A stretch of 15,206 nt of DNA from positions 1-15,206 of the forward strand of contig UQNA01000061.1 of the NCBI GenBank assembly GCA_900542195.1. Reading direction: 5' to 3'. Origin of the DNA: an uncultured Sutterella sp. (GTDB taxonomy: Bacteria; Pseudomonadota; Gammaproteobacteria; Burkholderiales; Burkholderiaceae_F). Below the pieces are notes generated by a model. That model ran no database searches. It saw nothing but the letters and a program-made list of their open reading frames with translations, and was not told the origin of the DNA. This document shows positions 13,524 through 15,206 of the stretch, piece by piece. The position numbers and the translations under genes were made by a program. How positions within the stretch are numbered: position 1 is the first letter of the stretch; every line of letters begins with the position of its first letter.

Positions 13524-14297
13524 ATGAAGAAGAGCGTTGTTGCCTATGTAATGGCAAAAAATGAAGAAGAAAGAATTGAGTCATGTGTGAGAAGTTTAGA
13601 TTGGTGTGACGCTGTTATTGTCGCAGACACCGGCTCTCTTGATCAAACGAAACGGATAGCTGAAGCTGCAGGCGCTAATGTTGTAGATATTGAATTCAAA
13701 GGCTTTGGAAAAACAAGAAATTCAATCATCGATTTAATCGATGCGGAGTGGATCGTTTGTTTTGATGCTGATGAGCAATGCACAAAGGAACTTGCGTTAG
13801 AGATACAAAGGGAAATTAGCTCAGAAAACTTTGTGGCATTGAAGGCACCGAGAAAAAATTTTCTTTTGGGAAAAGAGATATTGCATTCTGGCTGGAATCC
13901 TGATTACAGGCATCCGGTAGCATTCAAAAAAAATTGTGCAAGGTACAACGAAAACGAAGTTCATGAGGGGTTGATTATCCAGGGAAAAGAAAAAAAGTTA
14001 AAGTCTAAATTTCTACATTATTCGTTTAAAAATCTAGGGGAATATGTCTCTAAATCAATTAAGTATTCAGAATTAGGAGCTTATGAGCTCATCAAGAAAA
14101 AGAAGAGAGTCAGTTTAAATACCGCTCTTCTTCATGGTTTTTCTAGATTTTTTCGACACTATTTCTTCAAACTTGGATTTTTAGATGGTTGGGCAGGTTT
14201 AGTTATTGCATCTACTTCTTCTTATGGAACCTTCATGAAATATTCCCGTGCTCATGAGATGCAAGAAGAACAACGAAAAAAAAATTCAAAAGTTTAA
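13524..14297 (+). CDS. Family 2 glycosyltransferase, WaaE/KdtX-like (LPS core)
   Basis: This 257-residue cytoplasmic GT-A enzyme most likely transfers a hexose, glucose in the best-known relatives, onto the inner core of LPS. It opens with the GT2 nucleotide-sugar fold (YVMAKNEEERIESCVRSL, 8-25; ADTGSLDQT, 34-42). The metal-binding DxD is D81-A82-D83 in CFDADEQ. W123 and nearby residues of HSGWNPD, and the HEGL motif, mark the WaaE/LgtF-type subfamily. The length matches WaaE (about 258). It starts 1 nt after ugd without its own ribosome binding site, so translation probably depends on ugd. It ends exactly where the converging glycosyltransferase gene ends. The acceptor sugar and donor are not determinable here. 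Confidence 0.85.
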   Translation: MKKSVVAYVMAKNEEERIESCVRSLDWCDAVIVADTGSLDQTKRIAEAAGANVVDIEFKGFGKTRNSIIDLIDAEWIVCFDADEQCTKELALEIQREISSENFVALKAPRKNFLLGKEILHSGWNPDYRHPVAFKKNCARYNENEVHEGLIIQGKEKKLKSKFLHYSFKNLGEYVSKSIKYSELGAYELIKKKKRVSLNTALLHGFSRFFRHYFFKLGFLDGWAGLVIASTSSYGTFMKYSRAHEMQEEQRKKNSKV

Positions 14298-15206
14298 CTA
14301 TTTTCTTTTGAGGATTTCTTGATACAGTTGAATATATCTTTCGGCCATCTTATCGATGGAGAGAGTTTGGACAAATTCAGAAGCATGGTAACTCAAGTCA
14401 TTCCTCAGCTGAGGTTCCGTTTTTAATCTCAATATCGCATTAGCTAAGGCTTCAGGAGAGGAAGGAGGGATCAACAGCCCCGTTGTTTGATCTTTAATTA
14501 TGTCTGGAATTCCTCCTACGGAAGTTCCTATAACTGGAGTACCAGCCTCCATAGCCTCTAAAAGAACGCTTCCTAATCCTTCATTCCTAGAAGGCAGGAT
14601 GAGACAATCTGCTATTTGGAACCAATTTCCCATGTCCTTTTGTTTTCCAAGAAACACAACATTTGGAACATTTTCAGCGAGGTTTCTTAACTCTTTTTCA
14701 AAAGGCCCTTCTCCTAAAAAAAGAAAACAGATCCCATGATTACTCAAAATTTTTGCGGCCTTTATAGAGATATCAAATCCCTTATGTTCCAAAAGACTAG
14801 CCGCTTGAACGACAATAAATTTATTCTTGTATAAGCTTCTTTTCCTTCTGACTGTCTCTTCATCAAAGGGATATTGGACTGGCGAGGAAGGAATAAGATG
14901 TACGGTGGAGCTCCCCGTAAACTCTTCTAAAACCTGACATATTTTTGAGGAAATTCCTACCAGGGCACTTGCCCGAGAATAATTTAACTTTGTTAAGAAT
15001 CTGGCCTTAATTGGATTGTCAATTCTTCTAGTGATTAGATAAGGGGTTCCTAAGCAGTGGTGTAAGGCAGCCCAGTGAACAGCTCTTCCATCGTGAGCAT
15101 GCACCAGAGATACACCTTTTAGATAGGATTGAAAATGACCACTAAAAGGATTAGTTGCTTCTATAACTGGTATACCTAAATTAGAAAATTTGTCTGTTAA
15201 AAGGCT
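14298..15206 (-). CDS. Family 4 glycosyltransferase, N-terminus outside the window
   Basis: A GT-B retaining glycosyltransferase acting on LPS or another surface glycan. The frame stays open to the right edge, giving 302 residues plus an unseen N-terminal part, so a GTG at 15104 that could be called as a start is inside the gene. Visible marks: SLVHAHDGRAVHW (just after the acceptor-domain start), the linker region ending in VVQAASLLEHKGFD, LGEGP, and the C-terminal E-x7-E donor motif in NEGLGSVLLEAMEAGTPVI. Typical family members have about 350-380 residues, so perhaps 50-80 residues are missing. It converges on the WaaE-like gene with stop codons on adjacent bases, so it belongs to a separate transcript that enters from the right. 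Confidence 0.88.
   Translation of the reverse strand, partial: SLLTDKFSNLGIPVIEATNPFSGHFQSYLKGVSLVHAHDGRAVHWAALHHCLGTPYLITRRIDNPIKARFLTKLNYSRASALVGISSKICQVLEEFTGSSTVHLIPSSPVQYPFDEETVRRKRSLYKNKFIVVQAASLLEHKGFDISIKAAKILSNHGICFLFLGEGPFEKELRNLAENVPNVVFLGKQKDMGNWFQIADCLILPSRNEGLGSVLLEAMEAGTPVIGTSVGGIPDIIKDQTTGLLIPPSSPEALANAILRLKTEPQLRNDLSYHASEFVQTLSIDKMAERYIQLYQEILKRK

Noticed and set aside
15102..15104. GTG start for the last glycosyltransferase
   Set aside because: The frame remains open for 34 more codons to the window edge with family-like sequence, so the codon is internal.

Overview
The window looks like chromosomal DNA of an anaerobic, gut-type betaproteobacterium. My best guess is the Sutterellaceae (Sutterella/Parasutterella group). 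This is inferred from a heme-less periplasmic flavoprotein reductase, ferredoxin-type 2-oxoacid metabolism, an HU with a short Lys-rich tail, and enterobacterial-like Ugd and LPS-core genes. No rRNA or other taxonomic marker is present, so the placement is an inference. I see no tRNA, rRNA, CRISPR array, integrase or intact insertion sequence.

Left part (1-8570, all minus strand). A five-gene operon is transcribed from about 8.6 kb down to 1.86 kb: a fused ADP-forming acyl-CoA synthetase, the gamma, alpha and beta subunits of a pyruvate-type 2-oxoacid:ferredoxin oxidoreductase (porG, porA, porB), and a GltD-like NADPH dehydrogenase fused to a two-cluster ferredoxin. Spacings are 29, 2, -1 and 16 nt, and a strong intrinsic terminator closes the operon. 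Together the genes can run 2-oxoacid + CoA to acyl-CoA + CO2, pass the electrons to NADP+, and convert acyl-CoA + ADP + Pi to acid + ATP. This is an archaeal-style oxidative acid fermentation contained in one bacterial transcription unit. Downstream lies a separately expressed, Sec-exported flavoprotein of the fumarate reductase (flavocytochrome c) family. It keeps the full catalytic set but has no heme domain. Its upstream region carries an FNR-type box beside a perfect 16-bp palindrome, and it has its own terminator.

Middle (8570-9570). A divergent AT-rich spacer of about 500 bp contains three inverted repeats that are candidate operators for the operon. It is followed by an HU gene (plus strand) with a basic C-terminal tail and its own terminator.

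Right part (9569-15206). A visibly more AT-rich surface-polysaccharide region: an O-antigen ligase-family membrane protein; about 1.5 kb with no intact gene but with broken reading-frame pieces on both strands; UDP-glucose 6-dehydrogenase (ugd); a WaaE-like family 2 glycosyltransferase 1 nt after it; and, tail-to-tail with no gap, a family 4 glycosyltransferase on the minus strand that runs off the window. The genes suggest a variable LPS/core locus able to supply UDP-glucuronate, next to a decayed segment.
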